A model generated the notes under the pieces. It searched no databases, had not been told where the DNA came from, and was given only the letters and a program-made list of their open reading frames with translations. Shown piece after piece: positions 1 to 10,968 of a DNA stretch of 64,000 nucleotides. Made by a program: the position numbers and the translations under genes. Positions within the stretch are counted from its first letter, which is position 1. Each line of letters begins with the position of its first letter. Origin of the DNA: Ahaetulla prasina (lineage: Eukaryota; Chordata; Lepidosauria; Squamata; Colubridae); assembly GCF_028640845.1 (NCBI RefSeq), contig NC_080539.1, forward strand, positions 161,758,736 to 161,822,735. The letters run 5' to 3'.

Positions 1-858
1 TTGAAATGTGCATCACAGAGACCTTCTGACAAATCAGAGTTCCCATTTGAGATCCCTTTTAGTGTGGCATCTCAGTTAATTTGGGGTTTTAAATTAGAAT
101 CCATCCTTAACTTGTGCCTAGCAACCAACTAGCTATCAATGCAGCATCATCAATATGCATGGTGATTGTCATGAATCACAGCTGCATTATTCATGATCTG
201 GTGCTTCAAAAATCATTTCATGCTAGTCTCACGTAACGTTGTGATAGTGTAATGGTATGTGGGAATGACCTTGGGAGACAGGAGGAAGAGTTGTAACTTG
301 CACAACCGTCTGAAAAACAAAATCTGAATCCAAAGGAAAGTTGAGGGTGAGAAAGCATCTCAATAAGAATCCTCCCCCAGTAGGTTTTTGGAGGGTAAAA
401 TATTCAGACTAGCAATTTTGAGGTCAGCCCTTCAGACCTCTTCAGAGTCTTCAATGTCAGGGGGTGGGAAGGACCAATGATGGGTACTAATGTTAACTTT
501 ATTATAAGGTTCCAGTAATCTTGCAAAAGAATCTTGCAAGTCTGAAAATATATAGATAAATAGTATACAGGCTTCAGCTCTTAACAATGTAAATTCTTCA
601 CAATGGTCTCTAGGGGGCAGCCAGGGGAGATAAGGAGAACCTTAGATGGGATTAAAATCAGCAATAAGGTGGTTAGAATGTCATGACTTCATCAAAATAC
701 TTCATCTGACATCTCATCCCCTTGAGTCATAGTCAGGCTGCCTTGGAAATTCTAAGTCTACACTTCTGAAATCTTTCCAGGTTGGGAAACCTAGGCATAG
801 AGAATAAGATATAGAGTGCCAGATGATGACCTTGGTGTAAAACAGTAACATTACAGTA
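1..858. other. Unassigned AT-rich DNA
   Basis: I see no open frame with family features, no terminal repeats and no recognised interspersed repeat here. It may be unique intergenic or intronic DNA. Confidence 0.4.
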
Positions 859-1438
859 CAGGTAGTCCTCAACTTACAACAATTCATTTAGTGGCTGTTT
901 GAAGTCACAACAGCACTGAAAAAGAGACTTATGAACTTTTTTCATACTTATGACCCTTGCAATGTCCCCCTGGTCACAAATGCTTGGGAACTGACTCATA
1001 TTTATGACAGTTGCAGTGTCCCAGGGTCACGTGATCCCCTTTTGCAACCTTCTGATAAGCAAAATCAATGGGGAAGCCAGATTTGCTTAACAATCATGTT
1101 ACTAACTTAACAACTTCTTCTTTTTTTCAGTCAAGTTTTTATTTTTATTTTTAAAAATGTATACATATCATTGTGTGAATGGCACAATGTTTGAGTATCA
1201 TACATTTCAATGCATATAAACATATTCCTAATTATTACATTCGATTTTTCTTATTTCATATTATATACTCCTACCTCTTACACAAAATTTTAATTTTCAT
1301 ATAAATATTAGCTAGTATGCAATAACATCTAAACCGGTGTGCTTTAGCGTCCGTATTATCTTCCATTATACTTTCGATAGTATAACCCTCAAGAAAAAAT
1401 CTGGGGCTCAATTATGGTCGTAAGTCGAGGAATACCTG
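859..1438. mobile_element. Tigger-like palindromic MITE, internally disrupted
   Basis: The left end reads CAGGTAGTCCTCAACTTAC and the right end is its inverted counterpart, finishing GGAATACCTG. Both ends abut TA (857-858 and 1439-1440), the target duplication of Tc1/mariner and Tigger-type elements. The same family recurs at 13560, 51352 and 59978. About 1115-1405 does not match the other copies and is AT-rich with T runs at its left side, so it looks like a later antisense A-tailed insertion with loss of some MITE sequence. Family name is inference from the TIR and TA duplication. Confidence 0.65.
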
Positions 1439-1440
1439 TA

Positions 1441-2789
1441 TCACCTTTTAGACACAATCTGGTAGCTAGTCTCGAACCACTGTAAATCAACATTTTAACC
1501 AACAACTCAACCAGGCAATCCAGATTGTGAAGTTATATGGACATGCAGCACTTGGACCTGAAGTGAAAAGGTGACTCAGAGTAAGCAAGGGAACACACAA
1601 TGTACTTTTAAGCGCCTTCTTTAAAAAGCTACTTCCAATCCCAGGCTTCCGTGGTAGCTAATTAATTCCAGGATAATTTAGCAAATTATTCAGAAATATG
1701 AAGGAGACTTTCTGAAAGGCAGTGAGGAAAAAGCGATCACAGTGAAGCAAAATATTCCTTAGGAGAAGAAAAAAAAAATCTAAAGAGAGGAAATGGAATC
1801 TGGGCTGGTCAACCTCCTTTGTCATACTTTGATACAAAACAGGCTATCTTAGCCCTGAGCAATGTAAAAGTTTACCGATGTTTTCAGAGACAAAACGAAG
1901 AATAAAAACATGCTTCAGTGCATTTCAAGCTTCACGACATAACGCTGTTTCAGGCATATGAGCAAAACACTCTATTAACGGTTTTGCCAAACGGAATGCT
2001 GAGGTAGGCTGTGATCTACACTTACTCATTTACTTGTATTTCAAGAAATTTCAAATTCAAGTGCTCAGGTTCAGACCTTTCTGGTCTCTGAGACAGCAAA
2101 AAGTTCTAAAGCATGAAATGACTTGGCTGCAAAGCTGCAATTTTTGCTGAAATGTCATTTACTTCTACATGGTACAAGAGCCTACAGGCTATTGATTTAT
2201 TTGTTTGTCCTTAAAAAAAGAGTAATGTCAACTGCACACATAATGTGTTCATCATAGTTTTTTCCCTGTATTTTGGTGGCCCGTTACTACTTCAGCAGCA
2301 GAGCAGTTATTATTTCCTGGGTCTGACAGAAGCTTTAGTAACTCTTTTCGGTTCTAAAATTCATAACTGTTCCTCTACAAAAAAAAACCAAAACCAAAAA
2401 TAACCCCACAAACCTGGCCCCAGTTTCCCAGTATTCTCCCAAGAAACAAACATTTCTTCAAAAGTCTCACAAGTCAAGGCATGAAGATCTTGCACTTCAA
2501 TATGTGGTGGCCGATGTTGAATTTGATTGTTGCAAGTGTCCAGCCATCTCCTTAGCTTCCCTACTTCAGTGAATTGCTGGGAGATGGTCTCAGGGGCAAA
2601 TCCCTTCTTTTCATGCCTGGGGCACCTGGAGTTTGAAGGAGAATGAAGAGAAGTGCACCAATGAACAGAGAAAAGGATCTGCCTTCATGAAATGAAACTT
2701 AAAATCAGCATCAAAAGAACACACACATTAACAAAAGACAAAAGAAGCAGCACCCTGCTGGATCAGTTTATCTTGTCTATATTCTATAC
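1441..2789. other. Unassigned DNA
   Basis: No recognisable gene or repeat. It contains several A-rich runs and no open frame longer than chance. Confidence 0.35.
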
Positions 2790-2868
2790 CAGGGGTCTCC
2801 AACCTTGGCAACTTTAAGACTTGTGGACTTCAACTCCCAGAGTTGCTGGCTAAGGTTGGAGACCCCTG
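2790..2868. mobile_element. Short hAT-like MITE (CAGGGGTCTCC family)
   Basis: It begins CAGGGGTCTCCAACCTTGGC and ends with the inverted form finishing GGAGACCCCTG. It is flanked by an imperfect 8-bp duplication, TTCTATAC (2782-2789) and TTCTACAC (2869-2876). An 8-bp duplication with CAG...CTG ends is typical of hAT elements. A longer palindromic copy lies at 44994-45128. Confidence 0.75.
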
Positions 2869-2884
2869 TTCTACACAGTAGTTA

Positions 2885-3243
2885 AAAAGGTAAAGGTTCC
2901 CCTCGCACATATGTGCTAGTTGTTGCCGACTCTAGGGGGCGGTGCTCATCTCCGTTTCAAAGCCAAAGAGCCAGTGCTGTCCAAAGACGTCTCCATGGTC
3001 ATGTGGCCGGCATGACTCAACACCAAAGGCGCACGGAACGCTGTTACCTTCCCACCAAAGGTGGTCCCTATTTTTTCTACTTGCATTTTTACGTGCTTTC
3101 AAAACTGCTAGGTTGGCAGAAGCTGGGACAAGTAACGGTAGCTCACCCCATTACATGGCAGCACTAGGGATTCAAATCGCTGAGCTGCCGACCTTTCAAT
3201 CAACAAGCTCAACTTCCTAGCCCCTGAGCCACCACATCCCTGT
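2885..3243 (-). mobile_element. Sauria-type tRNA-derived SINE
   Basis: Read on the minus strand it has the tRNA-like head (tggtggctcag...ggtcggcag...gattcaaatc region), the 'gctaggttggcag' middle and the 'catgctggccacatgacc'-type body in somewhat diverged form, ending in the 'ggggaacctttacct' tail. A perfect 13-bp duplication TACACAGTAGTTA flanks it (2872-2884 and 3244-3256), showing target-primed insertion. It landed a few bases from the MITE at 2790-2868. Pol III would transcribe such an element; the internal boxes are diverged, so activity is unlikely. Confidence 0.88.
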
Positions 3244-3256
3244 TACACAGTAGTTA

Positions 3257-4206
3257 GTCAAGTGCATTTAGAAAACTCTCCAAGCTAGGGCACTTTAACT
3301 GTTGCTCTCTAGCCAATTGGAACCAACATGAAATTCTTGATTCTGGAAAGAACAAATAGCCATCTAGATTAATAGCTGCTGACAATCAGTCCTTCGTAAA
3401 TGCATTCAAAAAATGATTTTTTTTTTTAATAAGGGAGGGAGGCAAGTTTGGAAAAAATGAAAACCAGGTATTTTTTTTAAAAAAATCTAATGTTTATTTG
3501 GAAAAACGATGTTTAGAATAGTCAGTTGGGAGACTAAAAACATGGAGGATCTATTCAAGTGGATTTATTTTCCCACAAAGCAAAGAAGGTATGAAGAAAA
3601 TAATATTGTCATCCCCTTCAGCACACTGTTCATTTTACTTGAATTTATATGGCTGAACCAATACGCAGTAGAAATTAAGGAACACACTTTGATTAGTAAA
3701 GCATAAGACACAAAGCTTCTTCCTTAGGTAGAATATCTATAATGCTAAGTGGAATAATGCTGGGTAATATATTCTTGTTATTAAAATTTGTTTGATGTAG
3801 ACTAGAAACTGGGAGATTGGGAGCGCCAGTCCTGCCTTAAGTGCAAAGCCAGCTGGGTGATTTGGAATCTGTTACTCTGTACATGCCTTAAGAAGTAAGC
3901 AACTGCAAGATGTTGCAAAAATAACATTTCAGGGTCCTACCCATGTAACCGATTCAAATGTTCAAAAAACAAAACAAAACACCCTCCTCAATCCTCCCTC
4001 ATCTTTATAAACAACCCACCTTTACAATAGTTTAACTATAAATAATAGCAATGTAAATGATTAGACTTAACATAGGCATTCATTTAAGCCATTTACCAAT
4101 CTGAGCAATGGCGACATTGATGAACTTCAACTTCCAAAATTCTTAACAATGGTTATACAGTCTAATGGAGCTGATGGTAAAAAAATAAATTTCCTTATCA
4201 TCATCT
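3257..4206. other. Unassigned DNA
   Basis: AT-rich, with T and A runs near 3417-3490. A 65-codon open frame at 3509-3706 has no family features and I do not count it as a gene. Confidence 0.35.
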
Positions 4207-4210
4207 AATA

Positions 4211-4302
<92 letters not shown>
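4207..4302. repeat. (AAT)n microsatellite, about 95 bp
   Basis: Uninterrupted AAT repeat of roughly 31 units. It abuts the antisense 3' hairpin of an L3/CR1-like LINE at 4303, so it most likely grew from that element's A/T-rich tail. Confidence 0.95.
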
Positions 4303-4303
<1 letters not shown>

Positions 4304-4360
4304 TTAATTTGTATACCGCCCTTCTCCCGAAGGACTCAGGGCGGTTTACAGCCAAAATAA
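4303..4360 (-). mobile_element. 3' end fragment of L3/CR1-like LINE
   Basis: On the minus strand it reads AACCGCCCTGAGTCCTTCGG followed by the complementary AGAAGGGCGGTATAC, the same terminal hairpin as at 11981-12014 and 16431-16463. It then runs into the (AAT)n tract. Only the last tens of bases are present, as expected of a severely 5'-truncated insertion. A SINE with the same tail is the alternative. Confidence 0.7.
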
Positions 4361-4985
4361 AATATATTAATATCTTAATAATAGTTCTCGTCCAGGAGAT
4401 TCTAATTGATTTATTTTGGGTCCAAAGTCAGAGTTTATTTGTCAAAAATCAAAGACCAACAAACATACCAGCTCCAAGTGGACTTTATGACCAGTTAACC
4501 TCACTGAATGGAGATTATACACATTTGAAAACAACATGGCAAAGTTTTTTCATTGGAGAACTTATGGATTGGATTCTTTAGTTTGTAAAATGCACCTATA
4601 GCTTTTTGCTGTTTGAGGAAAGAAATCAAAAAATACCACTTGTGGGGAAAAAAGGCACAAAGTGGCAATGCCATCAGTTAAGAAATCTAATTGTTGCTAC
4701 TAAGCATGCTGCGGAACCCTGTTGGTCAAGGCATTTTAGCTGGTGGGGTCCAGGAGAAGAGCCTTTCCTGCTCTGATGCTCACCCTCTGAAGTAAGAGGG
4801 TGAGGTAAGATCTGCACCCATCCTTTTGGCCTTCTGAAAGGGCTTGAACACCTGGCTCTGCCACCTGGTTTAGGACCCCAATGGAAGAATGGCATTAGTG
4901 GTTACTGGATTAGACAGACCCCATCTCTTCCCTGTGCACACTTTGCTCCTTTCCTCTCCACCTCGGTCAATTGGATTTTAACTGA
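4361..4985. other. Unassigned DNA
   Basis: Nothing recognised. Short open frames here run through the LINE tail or lack any family feature. Confidence 0.35.
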
Positions 4986-5118
4986 ATTTTAAATTAATTG
5001 TCTTTATTGTTTTAATGTTTTATGTGGTATTTTTATTGCATGACCGTAAACTACCTAGAGTCACCTTGGTGAAATGGGTGGTACAGAAGTTAAACAGACG
5101 AACAAGCAAATAAATACA
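4986..5118 (+). mobile_element. 3' end of a CR1/L3-group LINE
   Basis: It ends with a hairpin of the type CTACCTAGAGTCACCTTGG...ATGGGTGGTA followed by an AAATAAATA tail (5103-5118). A close relative lies at 51000-51083. The layout is the same as the L3-like 3' ends elsewhere in the window but the loop differs (CACCTTGGTGAAA), so it is a separate subfamily. Confidence 0.5.
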
Positions 5119-5617
5119 TAAAAGAATGGATTTATTATATTTAACCAGACAATTGATAACAGATGATATTAAGAAACAAATACAGATATTTGATTCAGGG
5201 AGAATCAGAGTTAACTATTGGGATGATTTGGGATAGACAAGAAGCCGTGGCAAATCTTCAGTGAGTTGAATACAGTAATAGTTTGTTAACAGAGGGCTTT
5301 TAATATTTTATTTTTCTACTTGTTAATGATTTTGTCATTAATATAGTAGAGGGAGGACAATTTAATAATTTGCAAATAGAACTAGAAGTTTAAAATGTGG
5401 GGAGGGCTGTTTTGCAAGGGGTGGGAAAATAATATTGTTATAATATATTTATCAATATTCAGCTATGGGGAATGATTTGTGTATATGTGCTCGTGTACTT
5501 TTTTAATGTACTTTTTAAAATATTTTGATTGTTTCTGTTCACTTGTTGGTTCCTGGGGGGGGGGATTTCCCTTGGAATTTTGTATTTTAATTTTTTTGAA
5601 TAAAATAAAAAATATTT
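5119..5617 (+). mobile_element. Probable degenerate L1 3' end
   Basis: AT-rich sequence with a G run at 5557-5566 about 50 bp before an AATAAAATAAAAAAT tail. The better preserved L1 3' end at 35992-36496 also has a G-rich block just upstream of its A tail. No coding remnant is clear, so this call is tentative. Confidence 0.3.
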
Positions 5618-5641
5618 GAATGAATGAATGAATGAATGAAC
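5618..5641. repeat. (GAAT)n microsatellite
   Basis: Six GAAT units directly after the A-rich tail of the preceding element. Confidence 0.85.
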
Positions 5642-6156
5642 GAAGTACATCTTGAACAGAGAGAGAAAAAGGGAGAATATATGCAGGAAATAGAAAGTTC
5701 CTTTGTTTTCTCTTTGGCAACAAGATTCATGTCACTAAAATAGGCCAGGTGAGAGACAGACACAGGAACAGCTTGTGAAGATGATTTCCTTCCTTTTTCT
5801 CTCTCCATTATCCCACTGGCCAAAATGGGATTCTAGGTACAAAGAGATATGCAGTCTCCAACAGTGTCATTGCTACATTGAGCAAATAAGTAGAGTAGAA
5901 TGGTCACTATGGAAGCCTCCCTCTGCTTTCCCTCACAACAACTAACCCGTTCATTGTTTTTTAAATGCAGGGCAGTGCAGACAGAATGAGACAAGGATGG
6001 GGTAAGGAAATGTTTACATTTCACCAATGGGCAGCCATGATTGCTAGTTGGCTTATCTGATACTCTTCTTTTTTGATATGTGAATAAGGATTTTACCACC
6101 ATGGGCCCATTGGGAGATTTATTAGAAATCCTGATCATATATAGATTTTGCTGTTG
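5642..6156. other. Unassigned DNA
   Basis: No gene or repeat recognised. A 101-codon minus-strand frame (5833-6138) shows no motif or compositional support. Confidence 0.35.
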
Positions 6157-6252
6157 TTAGTTGTGAAGTCCTGTCCGACCCATCGTGACCCCATGGACAA
6201 CTTTCCTCCAGGACTTCCTGTCCTCTACCATCCCCCGGAGATCATTTAAACT
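6157..6252. mobile_element. BovB-type 3' terminal fragment
   Basis: Contains 'gtcctgtccgacccatcgtg' and 'accccatggacaa', the antisense form of the RTE-BovB 3' region, also borrowed by several tRNA SINEs. Only about 95 bp is present, so a BovB LINE fragment and a SINE with a BovB tail cannot be told apart. Confidence 0.6.
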
Positions 6253-6409
6253 CAATATATAGATTAGATTAGATATCCTAAATTTCCCTTTTTTTCTTTT
6301 TCTTTTTGTTTTTTACTGAATGAACTGGTTTACACGCTTAATCTTAAATAATGCAACCACTATTTTTCTTTATGGAGATACTTAGTCTTCCAGGTCATGG
6401 TTGTCCCAA

Positions 6410-6572
6410 AGTTGCTTTTTAAAGAGGCAACTGGGCTTTGTGCTTTTTCTTTGAAAACGTCTCATTTCTCATCCAAGAAGCTTCTGACGGTGAAGAAGCG
6501 AAACATCTTCAAAGGAAAACCAGAAAATCCATTTGCCTCTTGAAAAAAAAAAAGCACCTTTGGGACACTATT
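6410..6572. mobile_element. Penelope-like element termini, head-to-head, degenerate
   Basis: A long imperfect inverted repeat: 'aaagaggcaactgg' through 'ttctcatccaagaagcttct' on the left is mirrored by 'gaagaagcgaaacatcttca' through 'catttgcctctt' on the right. The motif GCTTCT-N8-AGAAGC followed by GAAAC (centre about 6480-6504) matches the stem II plus GAAA part of PLE hammerhead motifs, but the preceding CTGAAGA box is lost. The 71-codon frame over it is incidental. Confidence 0.55.
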
Positions 6573-6819
6573 TTTCTTGATTCCACAGATTTAAAAAAGG
6601 CTATGTACGGTAACTCTTTCTGGTGTTACTGACTCTATGGTGCAGATTTAGGGTGCAGCAAGTATACTGGGAGGTGAATAAGAAAAACACTGTGCAAGTG
6701 GTACTTTGTCACATGAAGTTGGATGAAAGTCTTATCTTTTGAAATATTTTAAAATATTACTTGTGTCTGTTCATCAATTTCATGGCTGAATCTATATTAT
6801 AACAATGTTGTATTAAAGT

Positions 6820-7052
6820 TCTGTCTCCTCATGCCTTCAAATCAGTATTGACTCCTGGCAACTGCCTGGACAAGTTCCTGTAGGTTTTTTTTGCCAAAAA
6901 TTTCAGATGTGGTTTGCTATTGCCTTTTTCCTGTGGCTGAGAGAAAGTGACTGGCCCAAGTTCACCCACTTGACTTCATGCCTGAAGCAGAACTAGAACT
7001 CATGGACTCCTGGTTTCTATTGTGGTGCCTTAACTGCTACACCAAACTGGCT
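6820..7052 (-). mobile_element. tRNA-derived SINE, second squamate type
   Basis: On the minus strand it starts with a tRNA-like A box (AGCCAGTTTGGTGTAGCAGTT) and runs through 'ctgaagcagg...' into a body containing 'ggcaatagcaaaccacatct'. The order head, body, tail is that of a tRNA SINE found widely in squamates. No clear target duplication. Confidence 0.55.
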
Positions 7053-7150
7053 TATAGGATAAAATAGAATTTATTGGCCAAGTGTGATTGGACACACAAG
7101 GAATTTGTCTTGGTGCATATGCATTATAGGGAAAACAGAATATAAGAGGA
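7053..7150. repeat. Unclassified interspersed repeat
   Basis: Contains 'ttattggccaagtgtgattg' and 'cacacaaggaatttgtcttg', a phrase I recognise as frequent in snake DNA. I cannot assign it to a class. Confidence 0.35.
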
Positions 7151-7197
7151 CTGGTAATTATGACAATTGATCATTAGATCTTTCATAGCCTGGGAAG

Positions 7198-7425
7198 CAG
7201 CGGTGGGTTTCAGAAATGCTTACCACCGGTTGGCTGCACACGGTGCCTTCTGTGCATGTGCCCGGCCTTCCGCGCATGTACTTTGCTCACTTGTACATTT
7301 CCATACATGCGCCTGGCCTTGAAAACATGGCTAAATAGGACAGCATTACGCCGGGGTGGTGTGTGTGTGCAATTGCAGCTACTGGTTCACCTGAACCGGT
7401 ACGAACCGGCTGCATACAACCTCTG
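7198..7425. mobile_element. hAT-like MITE (CAGNGGTGGG family)
   Basis: Begins CAGCGGTGGGTTTCAG and carries the family's 'gaaccggt' motifs, ending near CAACCTCTG. An imperfect 8-bp duplication flanks it: CTGGGAAG (7190-7197) and CTGGGAAA (7426-7433). Confidence 0.7.
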
Positions 7426-7433
7426 CTGGGAAA

Positions 7434-8864
7434 TTTCAATGGAATGTAAGTCACGGGTGGAGGAAATTTCTTCCATATTTGGCTCCAGATAGGTCACAGA
7501 TGCTCCGCGTTTCCATATTTAATAGAAGCTGTGACACTTTAGTGAACCCATCACCAACTGTTTGCATTTGGTAGTGGTATTACATATTAAGAACCTTCTC
7601 CTACTGTTAATTACATGTTATAATTATTTCATTTTGCAATTACAGGCCCCATGTTCAGAAGTTAAGACTCCTTGGAGACTCAAGGGTTCAATCGCCCAAA
7701 GCCTGTTCCTGAACATAAGACTGCATACATTTGCATGCTGCTGGCTTGGGAGATTTCATGTGTCAAACACCATCTTAGAGCCTCTCTCTTGGCAAAGTAT
7801 TCTGCCTTCTTCCTTTTGATCACCATTCAATATCAGAAATCTCTCCTGCTGGCAATCTAACTCTCAGTACGCCACTGAGCATATCAGCAGTATGCATCAG
7901 TTCCTTGAACAAAGTACTTTCTTAGTTCCATTTGTCCAGAGGCAAAGAAATGTGTAAGATATTCATGGTCATAAAACAGTGCCAGAGCAATGTAGGTTAA
8001 TGAGTAGGACACCTTTGACTTGGCAAACATTGTGAAAAATGAACAGGGTTACTACTCCTAGTCAAGGAAAGGGAGTAAATTGAGTTGCAGCTTTCCTCAA
8101 CACATTCTAAGTATTTATGGGTTACTTAGAAAGTGACAGAGAATCCGTAAACAAGACCAGAACAAAAGAGAAGAGAGAGAAGGAGGAAGAAAGAAAAAGA
8201 GAAGCAATTTTATTGATATCAATCTGATTTATGTTTACAGCATGTGCTGGTAATAACCTCATTTGTCAGGAACACTATCAGGAATACTAATTTGGAGTTA
8301 CCGAGACAAAAACCTAAACAATTGATGTTTTCACTTTGTGCATTTTCACAATAATGCATTTTGAGAGAGCAAATATACCATTGCAAGGTTTAGTTGCAAG
8401 GATTTTTTTTTTAAAGATAGAAGTTTGTCTAGAGACAAGGAAGCTTCAAACAGTCCTTTCTCACAAGTTCAGTGTCTCCACTAAGCAGACTGAGATAGTC
8501 ATCTCAACAGAAGATTCAAGGGCTAGTACCACTAGCCCTTGAATCCACCTTGAAGGAATCCCTTGAAGGAATCCACCATTCCTTCTAAAACCATTCTCAT
8601 CGTAGTCGTTCTCATGATCCTGAGTGATTAGTCTACAAGCTAGATGAATGCTTGTTTCTGAAGCTGGATAATTAAATTACTCGGTAGCCTTCTTTCTTCA
8701 TACTATGAAACTTTGATTAATGGCTTAACACAACATAGATTATCATGGTTTCTTTAAGCTAGAAAACCATGGAAAGGACAATAAATAAACTTAATCTGAA
8801 AATCAAATTATTGGACCATTTAGGCTGGTGATCTCAATATAATAGTCAGGGTCTTTTCAGGGTC
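7434..8864. other. Unassigned DNA with one perfect hairpin
   Basis: No gene seen; frames of 62-85 codons lack family features. At 8513-8527 and 8531-8545 there is a perfect 15-bp inverted repeat with a 3-base loop, followed by a short direct repeat 'ccttgaaggaatcc'. Confidence 0.4.
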
Positions 8865-8936
8865 CTATTTGGTGGTCCTATTTGTACGGTAAGTGGGAGG
8901 GGCAGATATGGCAGAAGTGGGGGATCATATCGTTTT

Positions 8937-9878
8937 GTGGGGGCACGCGCTCGATGTTTACAGGCGATTGCGCGCCCCGATCCCTCCGACTTGTCCCGTT
9001 CCCCGGATGGTCAAGACCCTCAGAGCCTGGGCCTTCGGCTTATGTTATGCAACGCACGGTCCGTGGTCAATAAGGCCCCCCTAATACACGATCTTATTCA
9101 GGGGGGCGCCGCGGATCTTATAGGCGTTACGGAAACCTGGTTGGGCACTGAAGGGGGTGTGCCCCTTGTTGAAATGTGCCCACTGGGTTTCCATGCATTT
9201 CATCAGCCGAGGGCTCAGGGTAGGGGTGGGGGGGTGGCGGTTGTTATTAGAGAAGGTCTAGAGCCGAGGGAGACCACTGTACCTCAGATTGCCGGGTGTG
9301 AATCCCTCTTTGTGAGGTGGGGTCATAGGTGTCAGATGGGCTTGTTTGTCGCGTACCTGGCTCCTTGCTACGTGACAGCTGCCCTGCCCGAGCTCCTGGA
9401 GGTGCTTGCTGGAGTGGCGGTGGAGACCCCCAGACTTATAGTCATGGGGGATTTCAACTTGCCATCATCCGGCACGTCATCGACAGCAGCTCGGGAGTTC
9501 ACGGCTTCCATGACGGCCTTGGACCTGACCCAAGTAGTTGATGGCCCTACTCACATTGGGGGTGGCACACTGGACTTGATTTTTATCTCTGGTCAGTGGT
9601 TGAAGGATCTGGACTTGAAGGAAATAGTCACTGAACCTTTGTCATGGTCAGATCACTCTCTCCTTTGCCTGGACTTTCTGACCGCCACTCAACACCGCAG
9701 GGAGACGGAGCTAATACGTTGGTTCCGTCCCAGGCGCCTGATGGACCCGGAGAAGTTTCGGACGGAGCTTGGGCCATTTCCTGAGGGTCTGGCTCACGGC
9801 ACGGCTGAGGAACTAGTTGCGGCCTGGGAACGGGCCGCGGTGGGGGCTTTAGACCGTGTCATGCCTTTGTGCCTCTGA
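8937..9878 (+). pseudogene. LINE ORF2 endonuclease domain (EEP family)
   Basis: This frame gives the exonuclease-endonuclease-phosphatase fold used by CR1-group LINEs to nick target DNA. Visible motifs in order: LCNARSV near residue 37 (first metal-binding Asn), TETWL near 66 (catalytic Glu), VMGDFN near 168 (Asp/Asn pair), the [12 protein letters not shown] block near 205 and SWSDH near 236 (catalytic Asp/His). All key residues are present, so the domain itself is intact over about 210 residues. The frame stops at 9878 and coding continues in another frame from 9869, a clear frameshift. The first Met is arbitrary because a complete element would start further upstream. Confidence 0.9.
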
Positions 9879-10474
9879 CCCAGCACAGGTCTCAACCGGC
9901 TCCTTGGTTCTCCGAGGAGCTGAGGGGGATGAAACGCCGGAGAAGACGCCTAGAGAGTTCTTGGAGGTCCAGTCGTTCGGAGGCTGATCGGACACTAGTT
10001 AGGTCCTATAGTAGGACCTACCTAGTGGCACTGAGGGAAGCGAGACGTTGCTACGTCTCCTCCCTCATTGCGTCGGCAGATAACCGCCCGGCCGCCCTGT
10101 TTCGGGTGACTCGTTCCCTCCTTCAACAGGGGGAGCGGGATGACCCATTGCAGGGACGAGCTGAGGAGTTTAGTGGTTATCTATACGATAAAATCGTTCA
10201 GCTTCGGGACGGTCTGGACCAAAATTGGGTAGATTCAGGTGAGATGTCGGAGAGCGGTCTTGGTGAGATTGTTTGGGATGAGTTTGACCCTGTGGCTCCT
10301 GAGGACATGGACAGGTTGCTGGGTAGGTTGAATGCCACCACGTGTTTACTGGACCCGTGCCCCTCCTGGTTGGTACTGGCCACTCAGGAGGTGACACGAG
10401 GTTGGCTCCAGGAGATTACGAATGCTTCTTTTGTGGAGGGAGTCTTTCTGGCCGCCTTGAAAGAGGCATGGTGA
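9869..10474 (+). pseudogene. LINE ORF2 linker between endonuclease and RT
   Basis: Continuation of the endonuclease reading frame after a shift. It contains an Arg-rich stretch (KRRRRRLESSWR), WFSEEL and a run typical of the CR1/L3 linker with 'FRVTRSLL' and 'AEEFSGYLYDKI', which lead into the RT. It ends where the RT frame begins (about 10460). The linker has no catalytic motif of its own; its order and spacing identify it. Confidence 0.8.
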
Positions 10475-10968
10475 GGCCCCTCCTCAAGAAGCCTTCCCTG
10501 GACCCAGCTGTTTTAGGTAATTATCGTCCAGTCTCCAACCTTCGTTTCGCGGCGAAGGTTGTAGAGAGTGTGGTGGCATGTCAATTACCCCAGTACCTGG
10601 ATGAAACTGTCTATCTAGACCCGTTCCAGTCCGGCTTCCGGCCCGGATACAGCACTGAGAGGGCTTTGGTCGCGTTGGTGGATGATCTCTGGAGGGCCAG
10701 GGATAGGGGTTATTCCTCTGCCCTGGTCCTATTAGACCTCTCAGCGGCTTTTGATACCATCGACCATAGTATCCTGCTGCACCGGTTGGAGGGATTGGGG
10801 GTGGGAGGCACCGTTTTTTGGGTGGCTCCCCTCCTATCCCCCCGACCGGTCGCAGACGGTGTTGACAGGGGGGCAGAGGTCGGCCCCGAGGCGCCTCACT
10901 TGTGGGGTGCCGCAGGGGTCGATTCTCTCGCCCCTTCTGTTCAACATCTATATGAAGCCGCTGGGTGA
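10460..10968 (+). pseudogene. LINE reverse transcriptase, N-terminal half
   Basis: From about 10460 this frame carries RT motif 0-2A: LLKKPSLDP, NYRPVSNLRFAAKVVE, QSGFRPGYSTERALV and the catalytic LLDLSAAFDTIDH (first Asp of the triad). This is the polymerase palm used for target-primed reverse transcription. After FDTIDH...GLGVGG the frame is lost and the RT continues in the frame that starts at 10751. The upstream part of the open frame (10342-10459) is a shadow of the linker. Confidence 0.85.

Noticed and set aside
3509..3706. 65-codon frame
   Set aside because: No family motif, AT-rich, with a length expected by chance.
4143..4355. 70-codon minus-strand frame with a long Tyr run
   Set aside because: The Tyr run is the (AAT)n microsatellite and the rest is LINE tail.
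5557..5566. G10-like run as a G-quadruplex regulatory site
   Set aside because: A single G run cannot be taken as a quadruplex and it lies in a likely L1 3' end.
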